This document shows, one piece after another, positions 11,429 through 22,041 of a stretch of DNA of 64,000 nt. The notes beneath the pieces were generated by a model. It ran no database searches. It had not been told where the DNA came from and saw nothing but the letters and a program-made list of their open reading frames with translations. Made by a program: the position numbers and the translations under genes. Numbering within the stretch: the first letter of the stretch is position 1; each line of letters opens with the position of its first letter. The stretch comes from Apoda limacodes (Eukaryota; Arthropoda; Insecta; Lepidoptera; Limacodidae): contig OX291544.1 in assembly GCA_946406115.1 (NCBI GenBank), positions 33,435,521 to 33,499,520 of the forward strand. Reading direction: 5' to 3'.

Positions 11429-11925
11429 ACTCGCGCTTGACCACTCTCAAAACCACCCCTGTGTCTGGGGTGTGGCGACTCGCGCTTGACCACTCTCAAA
11501 ACCACCCCTGTGTCTGGGGTGTGGCGACTCGCGCTTGACCACTCTCAAAACCACCCCTGTGTCTGGGGTGTGGCGACTCACGCTTGACCACTCTCAAAAC
11601 CACCCCTGTGTCTGGGGTGTGGCGACTCGCGCTTGACCACTCTCAAAACCACCCCTGTGTCTGGGGTGTGGCGACTCGCGCTTGACCACTCTCAAAACCA
11701 CCCCTGTGTCTGGGGTGTGGCGACTCACGCTTGACCACTCTCAAAACCACCCCTGTGTCTGGGGTGTGGCGACTCACGCTTGACCACTCTCAAAACCACC
11801 CCTGTGTCTGGGGTGTGGCGACTCGCGCTTGACCACTCTCAAAACCACCCCTGTGTCTGGGGTGTGGCGACTCGCGCAACCAACCCCTGTGTCTGGGGCT
11901 ATGTCGACTCACGCTTGACCAAAAC
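11429..11925 (+). repeat. 49-bp tandem array (about nine units)
   Basis: The unit contains CGACTCGCGCTTGACCACTC followed by CAAAACCACCCCTGTGTCTG and GGGTGTGG. Units start every 49 bases (11431, 11480, 11529 and so on) and vary mainly at CGCGC versus CACGC. CCACCCC and GGGGTGTGG within each unit can form an imperfect hairpin. Related phrases (GGGGTGTGTCCACTCACGCT and GTGTCGGTTCACGCTTGA) are found in the outer end of the palindrome arms at 12113-12175 and 17955-18015, so the array probably belongs to the same element. Confidence 0.9.
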
Positions 11926-12284
11926 TACTGCGTGATGTCACAGTGGCTCCTGTGTATAACTTGTCTCTAGTTTTGTTATGTAATTACATCATTATCGTAA
12001 TGGGTTATCATGTTTTTCCCCGTTCATAATAAAGTTATTCCTATTTAATTACAATGATGTTGGTGGTGACATTCCAAAAACTAGTCCCCCGAGGGTGTAT
12101 CTCAAGATTTTAGGGGTGTGTCCACTCACGCTTTACAAAAACAACCTGGAGACGTGTCGGTTCACGCTTGATATGACTTGACATGTTATACCTACAGAAA
12201 ATCTTCAATTCAAGTCGGTCGAAGTTTAAAGAGAAAAGCTGATAATAGTGTTAAAGATTTACAACTAGCATTGACGTCATCATG

Positions 12285-14605
12285 ATGTGTCAAATATGTG
12301 ATTTACAGGTTAAGCAAAGATTCTATGCTCAGCACTTACGATCTAAGAAACACAAATAGAAATGTCTTATTCTTAATCATAATTTACTTTATGTGTCTGT
12401 TATATCACTCGTGAAGTATTTATAGCATCAATTGAAGAATCAATACTATTTTATTATTCATGCAGATTTTGATCAGGAAACAAAAGATTTAAAAAATTCT
12501 TTTGAATTTTTAAATTTGACTATTAGGAATTGGATAAAAAATGGTGAATTAGAAAATTATTTAGAACCTTTAAGTGATGACATTAAAAATAAAATGTGTA
12601 ATGACACATAGTGATTTAGAAAAAAAAGAAAATGTAGACCTTAAAAAAAAAAAAACAGTTTTTAGAAATGCATGTTAATAAGTTTAATCCCTTACGGGGA
12701 TCTTCGTATATTCGTAAAAAAGAACGATCAACAATGTTTTAAGAGGACTATATCCTGCAAATACACATTCCGATAGGGTATCATCATACTTGAGGCATTA
12801 AAATAAACTAACGTTTAATAATATTCAGTTCCCAATCAAATTATCTGATATACCCAAGGTAGAAAAACAAAATGACATTAGCATTAAAATGTTTGAATTA
12901 GAGTTTAACAAAGAAAAAAAAACTTTACAAAATGTTCTAATTAATTACAAATTAACTTATTATTTTTAAACAACGGTTGAAATGGTCATTATTGTATTTA
13001 TCACGCTTGGTAAATAAACAAATAACAAATTGAAATGACACTATTCATATCTGGGCCGGTTGCCGTAACTATTTTTAATCTAAAGTTAATTTAATTAATC
13101 ACCAGAAACATGAATGTGCTCAAATTTTTACTGAATAACTAGGAATTTATAAAAAAGAAAAATATTGGTTTAATAGGGAAACAAATAATGATGAAATCTA
13201 TTTTGATAAATTTCAAAGAATATTAAAATTACATTTTATAATATATGCAGACTTTGTAGCTCATTTAAAACCCGTCACCTATTGTGTCCCTGATCCATCG
13301 AAGTCATATACGTAAACAATACATGAACATGTAGTTTGTTCTTATGGATAATATATAAAATGTTCATATGATGATAAACTGTCTATATACAGAACATACT
13401 CAGAGCCTAATTGTACAAAAATGTTTATGGAAAGCATTAACAAAGATATTAGCAATATACATAGGATAAATTGTTTTCAAAAATGTCCACTTTCTTTAAC
13501 TAATGAAGAGAAGGAATCTATAAGAAAATCGCAATTATGTTATATTAGGTGATGAAATCACAGTAGACTATGACTGGAATACTAGTAATTTTAGAGGTGT
13601 TAGTCACGAATTATTTAGTAGCACAAAGTATCGTGTTCCATTTTTCATTCCTATTCTATTTCACAATCTAAACAATTATGATGCTCATTTTATTGTTCAT
13701 GCTTTGAATTTTAAAGATTGAGAAATAAAAATAATTCCGCAAAATAAGTAAAAATATAATTCATTCTCATGTAAACCAAATATGGCGTATAGTTCATTCG
13801 CGGTTTTTAGATTATTTTTAATTTATGATCTACTAGAGTTTAGATATATAGAATATTATATAAAGACCAATTTGCAGAATTAAGAAATCAATTACAAACG
13901 AATTTTAATAAACTTATTAGGAAAGGTGTTTTTCTTCATGAATTTGTTAATTCTTATGAGTCCTTAAAAATTACATCTCTTCCAAATCAAGACGCTTTCT
14001 TTAACTCTTTAATACCAGTGTATCAAATTATAATTATAAACATGCTCAAAACGATGTCATCCCAATTTAAATGTAAAAATATGTTGGAATATTCCAATCT
14101 ATATTTAAGAACTTATGTAATGCTACTCACTGATATTTCTGATAACTTTAGAATTTTTATATCTAATGTGATATAATTGTAATTATTTATTTTCTTCTTT
14201 TTACACTAAGCTGTACACCTATCTATAATATATTTTTGCCACGGAAAATGAGCTCTATTTTAAAATTAACCTGTAACCTTAAGTACCCTGAACATTTACA
14301 TGATCTTAATTCAGATTTACCTTTATGCCCTGAAAAACATTGTAAACGATTACAGTAAAGATAAGAAATTAGTATCAAAGTTTTATAATAAAACTAAAAT
14401 ATAATTTACTATAGAAATCTCAAACAATGTTTACAACTTACTATGAAGTTAATTAGGGTTCATAGAGTTTTACAGTTTAAGCATAGTCCTTAGTTGAAAT
14501 ATATATAGATTTAAATACTCAAGTAAGAACTACAGCTAAAAGTGACTGAAAAAGATTTTTATAAATAATACATTCTTTGGTAAAATATGGAAAATGTTGA
14601 AAAAC
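12285..14605 (+). pseudogene. Polinton/Maverick protein-primed DNA polymerase B relic (left arm)
   Basis: Decayed gene for the replicative polymerase of Polinton/Maverick elements (adintovirus-like). Visible in order across several frames: a C2H2-type finger beginning MCQICDL and ending QHLRSKKH (12285-12356); VNKFNPLRGSSYI (about 12674); LRGLYPA...SDRVSSY; FPIKLSDIPK; NHQKHECAQIF; the exonuclease I region IIYADF (13240) whose following acidic residue is lost; exonuclease II FHNLNNYDAHF (13660-13695); KGVFLHEFVNSYE; exonuclease III YLRTYV where the family has an aspartate; LKYPEHLHDLNSDL (about 14265); and NTFFGKIW (14570). Palm motif A is missing at an internal deletion near 14190-14230, and motif C is not reached. 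Many stops and frameshifts. Non-functional as an enzyme. Confidence 0.85.
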
Positions 14606-14621
14606 GTGTATTTGTGAAAAA

Positions 14622-14770
14622 AAGATATTTATTTGGAGAATTATAAGTCGTGTCTATGTATCACAAATGTAAATAGTTCACGTGCAGAATTCGAAGTGTG
14701 AAACATACTATTTTACACAAAAAATTAAAAAAAATTTGTTGTAGACTTTTAGTTCTCCAAATAAATCTCT
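14622..14770. repeat. MITE-like insertion in the left arm
   Basis: About 140 bp bounded by inverted TTTATTTGGAGAA (14628) and TTCTCCAAATAAA (14752). It follows immediately after the polymerase motif-B region and has no homology to the polymerase. The mirror copy is at about 15356-15504. A further single TTTATTTGGAGAACTAAA lies in the loop near 14922. The class is unknown; the ends suggest a small terminal-inverted-repeat unit. Confidence 0.5.
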
Positions 14771-14902
14771 TTTTTTGTTACACTTTTCTTGAAAACTTTA
14801 GATTCGGCAATTACTTTAAAGATTGAGAAATAAAAATAATTCCGCAAAATAAGTAAAAATATATTTCATTCTCAAATAAACCTAATATGTCGTATAGTTC
14901 AT

Positions 14903-15223
14903 ATATATTCAGTCAATATAGTTTATTTGGAGAACTAAATAATAACGATTATATCACATTAGATATAACAAATTCTAAAGTTATCAGAAATATCAGTGAG
15001 TAGCATTACATAAGTTCTTAAATATAGATTGGAATATTCCAACATATTTTTACATTTAAATTGAGCTGACATAACAAATTCATGAAGAAAAACACCTTTC
15101 TTAATAATTTTATTAAAATTCGTTTGTAATTGATTTCTTATTTCTGCAAATTGGTCTTTATATAATATTCTATATATCTAAACTCTAGTAGATCATAAAT
15201 TAAAAATAATCTAAAAACCGCAA
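14903..15223 (-). repeat. Asymmetric loop: diverged, deleted second copy of a polymerase segment
   Basis: From 14943 the sequence matches the right arm from about 15951 in direct orientation (ATATCACATTAGATATAACA, GTGAGTAGCATTACATAAGT, TTGGAATATTCCAACATA, AACACCTTTCTTAATAA) but lacks about 110 bases present at 16070-16180. Continuing into 15224-15310, it remains homologous to 16320-16415 with more substitutions than the arms show against each other. The centre of the palindrome therefore holds an older duplicate of the same gene. Confidence 0.75.
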
Positions 15224-15520
15224 ATGAACTATACGACATATTAGGTTTATTTGAGAATGAAATATATTTTTACTTATTTTGCGGAATTATTTTTATTTCT
15301 CAATCTTTAAAGTAATTGCCGAATCTAAAGTTTTCAAGAAAAGTGTAACAAAAAAAGAGATTTATTTGGAGAACTAAAAGTCTACAACAAATTTTTTTAA
15401 ATTTTTTGTGTAAAATAGTATGTTTCACACTTCGAATTCTGCACGTGAACTATTTACATTTGTGATACATAGACACGACTTATAATTCTCCAAATAAAAA
15501 ATTTTTTTTTTACAAATACA

Positions 15521-17841
15521 CGTTTTTCAACATTTTCCATATTTTACCAAAGAATGTATTATTTATAAAAATCTTTTTCAGTCACTTTTAGCTGTAGTTC
15601 TTACTTGAGTATTTAAATCTATATATATTTCAACTAAGGACTATGCTTAAACTGTAAAACTCTATGAACCCTAATTAACTTCATAGTAAGTTGTAAACAT
15701 TGTTTGAGATTTCTATAGTAAATTATATTTTAGTTTTATTATAAAACTTTGATACTAATTTCTTATCTTTACTGTAATCGTTTACAATGTTTTTCAGGGC
15801 ATAAAGGTAAATCTGAATTAAGATCATGTAAATGTTCAGGGTACTTAAGGTTACAGGTTAATTTTAAAATAGAGCTCATTTTCCGTGGCAAAAATATATT
15901 ATAGATAGGTGTACAGCTTAGTGTAAAAAGAAGAAAATAAATAATTACAATTATATCACATTAGATATAAAAATTCTAAAGTTATCAGAAATATCAGTGA
16001 GTAGCATTACATAAGTTCTTAAATATAGATTGGAATATTCCAACATATTTTTACATTTAAATTGGGATGACATCGTTTTGAGCATGTTTATAATTATAAT
16101 TTGATACACTGGTATTAAAGAGTTAAAGAAAGCGTCTTGATTTGGAAGAGATGTAATTTTTAAGGACTCATAAGAATTAACAAATTCATGAAGAAAAACA
16201 CCTTTCCTAATAAGTTTATTAAAATTCGTTTGTAATTGATTTCTTAATTCTGCAAATTGGTCTTTATATAATATTCTATATATCTAAACTCTAGTAGATC
16301 ATAAATTAAAAATAATCTAAAAACCGCGAATGAACTATACGCCATATTTGGTTTACATGAGAATGAATTATATTTTTACTTATTTTGCGGAATTATTTTT
16401 ATTTCTCAATCTTTAAAATTCAAAGCATGAACAATAAAATGAGCATCATAATTGTTTAGATTGTGAAATAGAATAGGAATGAAAAATGGAACACGATACT
16501 TTGTGCTACTAAATAATTCGTGACTAACACCTCTAAAATTACTAGTATTCCAGTCATAGTCTACTGTGATTTCATCACCTAATATAACATAATTGCGATT
16601 TTCTTATAGATTCCTTCTCTTCATTAGTTAAAGAAAGTGGACATTTTTGAAAACAATTTATCCTATGTATATTGCTAATATCTTTGTTAATGCTTTCCAT
16701 AAACATTTTTGTACAATTAGGCTCTGAGTATGTTCTGTATATAGACAGTTTATCATCATATGAACATTTTATATATTATCCATAAGAACAAACTACATGT
16801 TCATGTATTGTTTACGTATATGACTTCGATGGATCAGGGACACAATAGGTGACGGGTTTTAAATGAGCTACAAAGTCTGCATATATTATAAAATGTAATT
16901 TTAATATTCTTTGAAATTTATCAAAATAGATTTCATCATTATTTGTTTCCCTATTAAACCAATATTTTTCTTTTTTATAAATTCCTAGTTATTCAGTAAA
17001 AATTTGAGCACATTCATGTTTCTGGTGATTAATTAAATTAACTTTAGATTAAAAATAGTTACGGCAACCGGCCCAGATATGAATATTGTCATTTCAATTT
17101 GTTATTTGTTTATTTACCAAGCGTGATAAATACAATAATGACCATTTCAACCGTTGTTTAAAAATAATAAGTTAATTTGTAATTAATTAGAACATTTTGT
17201 AAAGTTTTTTTTTCTTTGTTAAACTCTAATTCAAACATATTAATGCTAATGTCATTTTGTTTTTCTACCTTGGGTATATCAGATAATTTGATTGGGAACT
17301 GAATATTATTAAACGTTAGTTTATTTTAATGCCTCAAGTATGATGATACCCTATCGGAATGTGTATTTGCAGGATATAGTCCTCTTAAAACATTGTTGAT
17401 CGTTCTTTTTTACGAATATACGAAGATCCCCGTAAGGGATTAAACTTATTAACATGCATTTCTAAAAACTGTTTTTTTTTTTTAAGGTCTACATTTTCTT
17501 TTTTTTCTAAATCACTATGTGTCATTACACATTTTATTTTTAATGTCATCACTTAAAGGTTCTGAATAATTTTCTAATTCACCATTTTTTATCCAATTCC
17601 TAATAGTCAAATTTAAAAATTCAAAAGAATTTTTTAAATCTTTTGTTTCCTGATCAAAATCTGCATGAATAATAAAATAGTATTGATTCTTCAATTGATG
17701 CTATAAATACTTCACGAGTGATATAACAGACACATAAAGTAAATTATGATTAAGAATAAGACATTTCTATTTGTGTTTCTTAGATCGTAAGTGCTGAGCA
17801 TAGAATCTTTGCTTAACCTGTAAATCACATATTTGACACAT
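15521..17841 (-). pseudogene. Polinton/Maverick DNA polymerase B relic (right arm)
   Basis: Mirror copy of the left-arm gene, with the same order of motifs on the minus strand from the C2H2-like finger (near 17841) to the GKIW box (near 15555). It shares the left copy's stops, the loss of the exonuclease aspartate and the internal deletion, so both derive from one already broken gene. Small differences include one base in the A/T run near 17470 and a few substitutions. No reading frame longer than a few dozen codons remains. Confidence 0.85.
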
Positions 17842-18030
17842 CATGATGACGTCAATGCTAGTTGTAAATCTTTAACACTATTATCAGCTTTTCTCTTTAA
17901 ACTTCGACCGACTTGAATTGAAGATTTTCTGTAGGTATAACATGTCAAGTCATATCAAGCGTGAACCGACACGTCTCCAGGTTGTTTTTGTAAAGCGTGA
18001 GTGGACACACCCCTAAAATCTTGAGATACA

Positions 18031-19227
18031 TCCGTGTCTTAGCAGAAACTCAATCCGTAGTTTATAGGTAGGTGCTACCCATCCCCATCTTAGCACAGAC
18101 CTAATTCTTAGTTTATGGGTAAGTACTTACCATCGGTATATGTACACCACTGACGAATACCCCTCTAGGCTGCCAGCTGACCGGGTACACAATTCATATA
18201 CAGTTAATAAAATTAATTAAGCGCAGTTAATGATGACGGATTTATCCAGAGCTAACCTGCAATAAGTTTCAAAAGTGGCTAGGATAAGATCATACTTATT
18301 TGCTTATTGTCCACAAGTCAACTTTTAGCTTGGATAACCTTTTTTTACCTACACCGAAATTAGAGTGATGTGTGTAGTCAAGTGCTGTATACTGAAGTCC
18401 AGGTTTCAGCAATGCATTCAGATGATAATGTACCTAAAAGTAAATCTTTGAGGCGACCACAAAAATATACGTTTTGAGTAAAGACCAGGCTTATAGTGAA
18501 CGTTTAATTCCATATAAATATTATACATACATACATATAAATATTATACATACATAGAAATATCATCATCAACCCTTCTTTCGAGGCTGCCTAGAGGCTT
18601 CGGACATCATTATCGATGTTAACATATAAATACAGCATTTATAATAAATAAATAATAAACGAAGACTCTAACTTTATTCTTTATTTTGTGCCTTAACGGA
18701 GTCCCCTGAAACGGAATTTTTCTATTTATGCAAATTATATAATGTATTTCTTAATTCTATAAATATTTGTATATTTTTCAGATTGATGTAGGTAGGTACT
18801 AGGACTTTTTAAGTCACAAGTAGTTGAATGAGTCGGATAATTAGATCACATCAGAGACTTAAATGATTATGGATTTTGACGACATAAAATAAATCAACTA
18901 TCTAACGACTGAATAATTACAATACTTTGCTTTATACACGATTTCAAGTCTGTATGTTATTTTTACTTTGACCTTTTTATCTGAAAATGTTTTTGCTGAA
19001 TCATGCATGGTTATGGACTCTTATCAATGCGTGTAGTATCAAAAGTCTATTGGCCTATTATATATATTTTTTGTTTTATGTCTGCGACCATGACACTGTT
19101 CACACTTACATTTTAGTAGCCAGTAACGCGTGATGGGGCACGGGTAAAACTATTTCCAGAACAATAGCGGTAACGAAACAGCGGAGCGGAGTTAAAAACT
19201 AAAATTTTACCATTACACGCAGTTTAG
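18031..19227. other. Spacer right of the palindrome
   Basis: 18040-18140 contains two degenerate copies of a phrase (CTTAGCA...A...TAGTTTATRGGTARGT) about 55 bases apart. 18525-18560 repeats ATAAATATTATACATACATA. The rest is AT-rich with no frame or RNA gene that I can support. Confidence 0.4.
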
Positions 19228-19392
19228 ATGTCGAAGATTAGTCGTAATCAATCATTTGTTGGCGGGAAGCGGACCGAGGAGCAAATCATAGTCCTCGCCC
19301 GTCACTCCGACACCCACGTCCCGCAGGCTCGCCCTCTGCACCGACCGCGACCGTGGAACGCCATAGACGAGAGATCGGATACAGACAGGAAG
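19228..19392 (+). CDS. Candidate first coding exon of a small unknown gene
   Basis: ATG at 19228, right after an in-frame TAG, opens 55 codons (MSKISRNQSFVGGKR ... RSDTDRK) with much higher GC than the flanks. At 19392 the sequence AAG|GTTATTAGT resembles a donor site in phase 0. A 249-bp AT-rich intron would end in TTTTTTTCTATATAG at 19641 and join the exon at 19642-19716. Past the donor the frame runs on but becomes AT-rich and repetitive in composition, as expected of an intron. I do not recognise the protein (basic, His/Arg/Pro rich in its middle); it has no signal peptide, membrane segment or known motif. GTTTAG just before the ATG could also be an acceptor, making this an internal exon. 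Confidence 0.35.
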
Positions 19393-19641
19393 GTTATTAG
19401 TAAATATAAGAATTTTAACTGGCCTTTTTGTGTTCTTCCATGTTCATTTGTGTTCGTTGTTCCATTGTATACTACTAATAAAATGAATGTACGCAGAAAA
19501 TTGCTAAAACTATTGTTATGTGCGTGTGGTTACAACAAGGAAAAAGATAAATTGGTGATTCTAATAATGTATTTTCAGAAGGCACATAGCCCTTTTGCAA
19601 TACAAAGTAGTATACATTTTTCTCAATTTTTTTCTATATAG

Positions 19642-19716
19642 GCAATCAGGGAGGTGTCGTCCTACGCCGCGCCGATAATCGAACATAACGCGAGCGGGGC
19701 CGCGGGCAAAAGCTAG
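19642..19716 (+). CDS. Candidate last coding exon of the same unknown gene
   Basis: Joined in phase 0 after the acceptor TATATAG, it encodes 24 residues ending EHNASGAAGKS and then TAG. The segment is GC-rich (CCTACGCCGCGCCG, GAGCGGGGCCGCGGGC) and returns to AT-rich sequence straight after the stop, which supports an exon. With the first exon the product would be 79 residues. Function unknown. Confidence 0.35.
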   Translation, partial: AIREVSSYAAPIIEHNASGAAGKS

Positions 19717-20165
19717 TTCACAATGAAATGCTTCAAATAAATAATAGAACTGAATAAATTGTAATTATTTATTGTATATTTGTTAAAAGATGTTAATTAC
19801 ATTAGGATGATTGTTAAATAAAATACGGTAGCACATTTTTTTTTAAATCTAGTGAAAAATCATTCATTTGTCAACAGTCATTTTTTTTAACTTTATAATC
19901 TTGAACTTTTATAACTTTAATTTAAGCAACATAAAATGGTCTTTAATACTTACAATCTTTAAAGCTAGCTCCAATATTTTGAAAGTTATTGAGGTTTTTT
20001 TTTACCGACCCGCTTTCTTAAGATTTAAGCTACAAGCGCCTCGGCACTACAAACTAAGGCACTGTTACTTTTTAAATGTTACACTAAGCAGTGTCTCAGC
20101 CAGGGACAGGCTACTAGGTTTGTCAGTTTTAACTTTGAGCAAGTTGTTATTTTTTTAATAATAAA
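19717..20165. other. AT-rich spacer
   Basis: No gene-like composition; a long open frame at 19868-20158 is AT-rich and of random appearance, with no motif. Confidence 0.4.
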
Positions 20166-20167
20166 TA

Positions 20168-20428
20168 TTTTTGAACATTACACGTAGCGCTGCCTGGTCC
20201 CAAAGTAAGTAAAGCTTGTGTTATGGATACCGGACAACGGATACAATTACGTATATATTAAGTTTTTTTTGGTAAATACGTACATATCATACATAAATAT
20301 ACCCAGACTCAAGATAAACACCAATGTTTATTACATAAATGTTTCTCCAGTGCGAAATTCAAACCCACACCCTCTACGCAGCAGCAAGCCACACTACCAA
20401 CTAGGCTGCGAGGGAACTTTGTGTCTCA
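20168..20428 (-). mobile_element. tRNA-derived SINE, copy 1
   Basis: On the minus strand the head reads CAGCCTAGTTGGTAGTGTGG (box A like) and GTGTGGGTTTGAATTTCGCA (box B like, GGTTTGAATTT), followed by a tRNA-unrelated body with TATATTTATGTATG and the 3' part GTATCCATAACACAAGCTT ... GCGCTACGTGTAATGTTC and an A-rich end. The second copy at 43070-43335 has the same order with a better box B. Transcription would be by RNA polymerase III from the internal boxes; retroposition depends on a LINE. Confidence 0.7.
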
Positions 20429-20584
20429 TGACGGCTTGGAAACCGTCAACACGGGTCGCTGCGAACATTCCTGATTCCCAACAATTCTCGAATACTGTAT
20501 GTGGAGAGCGTTTTATATATATTTATATATATTTGAGCTACAGGTTAATCGTGTAGAAAGACTGACAGTACGCTTTAAATAGTG

Positions 20585-21145
20585 ATATTTTTACCTGTTC
20601 AGTACATCGCGTGAACCTGCATTACAACATGTTACACCTAACATCCAACGCTTTCCACTCTCTCTCAATTGCCCATTTGCCATGTCGTCACTGAAATCCA
20701 ATGGCCCAAGTATTTGAACTCTGTGATCCTTTTCAAGGGAGTTTTGCTTAGTACTACTGGTTGTAACTAGGTCCAGTTTTTGTTTCGTGACCTTTTCTTT
20801 GGTTTTGGTTTTAAAAAACTCGTTTTTTTTACAGTAGTAGTTGCAGTCCAAATCCGTGTAGCGACGCATAGACTCTACTAATATTAATAAGACTTCTCGA
20901 AGCTCTGATTGAAGTCAGCACCATGTCATCAGAATAACATTATTGATAGGTGTACCATCAACGGAACAACAAACACCGGTGCTGCTGAGTTCCACAATCA
21001 GCTGATTTTTGTACAGATTGAAAAGCTTCGGGGAGGTCAGACTACCCTGTCTTACCCCGCACGTCAATATGTACACATCAGAGCAGGAATTTTCCCACCT
21101 TACTACGTTTTTCTGGTTCAGGTAGCAGTAATCAAAAAAAGTCAT
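20585..21145 (-). mobile_element. Reverse-transcriptase relic of another LINE family
   Basis: On the minus strand: GVRQGSLTSPKLFNLYKNQL (RT motif like GVRQGGxLSP), VELSSTGVCC, INNVI (the YADD box just after is degraded), and further on ISRVYASLHGFGL and PLKRITEFKYLGHWIS. The order and wording match the palm-to-thumb part of non-LTR RTs of the type often annotated in Lepidoptera; they differ from the 4.3-kb family (GVPQGSVLSP). Frameshifts near 20880 and 20690. No 3' tail recognised. Confidence 0.75.
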
Positions 21146-21319
21146 TAATTTTTCCGGAATATATCTCTAAATTTTTTTCATAGAATTTTATAGGAAAGCA
21201 AGTCAAATATGTGGGGCAGGAAAGGTCCAAAAGACAGGCAAATACTGGACGCTGTACCGTGTGCTTGAAATTTAGTAAGGCAGTTATTGTAAGTTGATTT
21301 CAAAATTAACTGTGGTGTG

Positions 21320-21480
21320 ACATAACTGACATCTAATTTTGTATTCTTTGCGCATTTCGCCCGGCGGCGGCGGCGCCCGCGCAGCGCACCGACGTGGTGA
21401 CTGTGGTGAGAGACTCCTCACAAAGCGCAGGAAGTGTCGACCAATCAAATTATTTCGACAAATTTTAATATGTTCGGAGT
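21320..21480 (+). other. GC-rich segment with short open frame
   Basis: 21345-21430 is strongly GC-rich (CCCGGCGGCGGCGGCGCC). One frame reads FRPAAAAPAQRTDVVTVVRD and on to a TAA at about 21465. GACTGTG|GTGAGAG could be a donor, GCGCAG an acceptor. It may be a small exon or just a CpG pocket. Nothing in it is recognised. Confidence 0.2.
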
Positions 21481-21603
21481 TTATTGTTTTGTTTGTATGA
21501 CGATGACTGTTTTGTTCAATTGAATGAACAACGTGTTGTTATGTCAAGATACATGCAGTTGATGAATAGAAACATGGGATTTTATCTACTAGCTTTAATA
21601 TTG

Positions 21604-22041
21604 AATATTGTGTAGCGTACGTATCTATTAGCTTTTATATTTAATATTGTGTAGTGTACGTATCTACATCAATATGAAAAGTATTCGTTAGACATAGTTG
21701 TAGCGTACGTATCTACAGCAATATGGAAAGTATTAGTTAGACATAGTTGTAGCGTACGTATCTACAGCAATATGGAAAGTATTAGTTAGACATAGTTGTA
21801 GCGTACGTATCTACAGCAATATGGAAAGTATTAGTTAGACATAGTTGTAGCGTACGTATCTACAGCAATATGGAAAGTATTAGTTAGACATAGTTGTAGC
21901 GTACGTATCTACAGCAAGATGGAAAGTATTAGTTAGACATAGTTGTAGCGTACGTATCTACAGCAATATGGAAAGTATTAGTTAGACATAGTTGTAGCGT
22001 ACGTATCTACAGCAATATGAAAAGAATAAGTTAGACATAGT
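21604..22041 (+). repeat. Second 49-bp tandem array (about eight units)
   Basis: Unit TAGCGTACGTATCTACAGCA followed by ATATGGAAAGTATTAGTTAG and ACATAGTTG, with period exactly 49 (21701, 21750, 21799 ...). The first units are degenerate and AT-richer; the middle five or six are nearly identical. Sequence is unrelated to the 11.4-kb array despite the same period. Confidence 0.9.

Larger units (their letters stand above)
12096..18030. mobile_element. Giant palindrome built from a Polinton/Maverick-type element
   Basis: The left arm 12096-14902 and right arm 15224-18030 are inverted copies. Checked pairs (12096/18030, 14171/15957, 14821/15305, 14902/15224) give a constant coordinate sum of 30126-30128, so only tiny indels separate them. 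Mismatches are rare by eye, for example C/A near 13050 and A/T near 12883. The arms carry the same decayed DNA polymerase B gene with the same stops. The loop 14903-15223 is not symmetric. Either an old Polinton relic was inverted and duplicated recently, or the arms are kept alike by gene conversion. A sequencing or assembly foldback must be excluded. Confidence 0.85.

Noticed and set aside
11429..11925. CRISPR-like array
   Set aside because: Units are contiguous 49-bp tandem copies without unique spacers, and the genome is eukaryotic.
12096..18030. Simple pair of long terminal repeats or two independent Polinton insertions
   Set aside because: The copies are inverted, collinear over 2.8 kb and share the same lesions; independent insertions would not end at mirror-image points.
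21604..22041. CRISPR-like array
   Set aside because: Whole 49-bp units repeat with no variable spacers.
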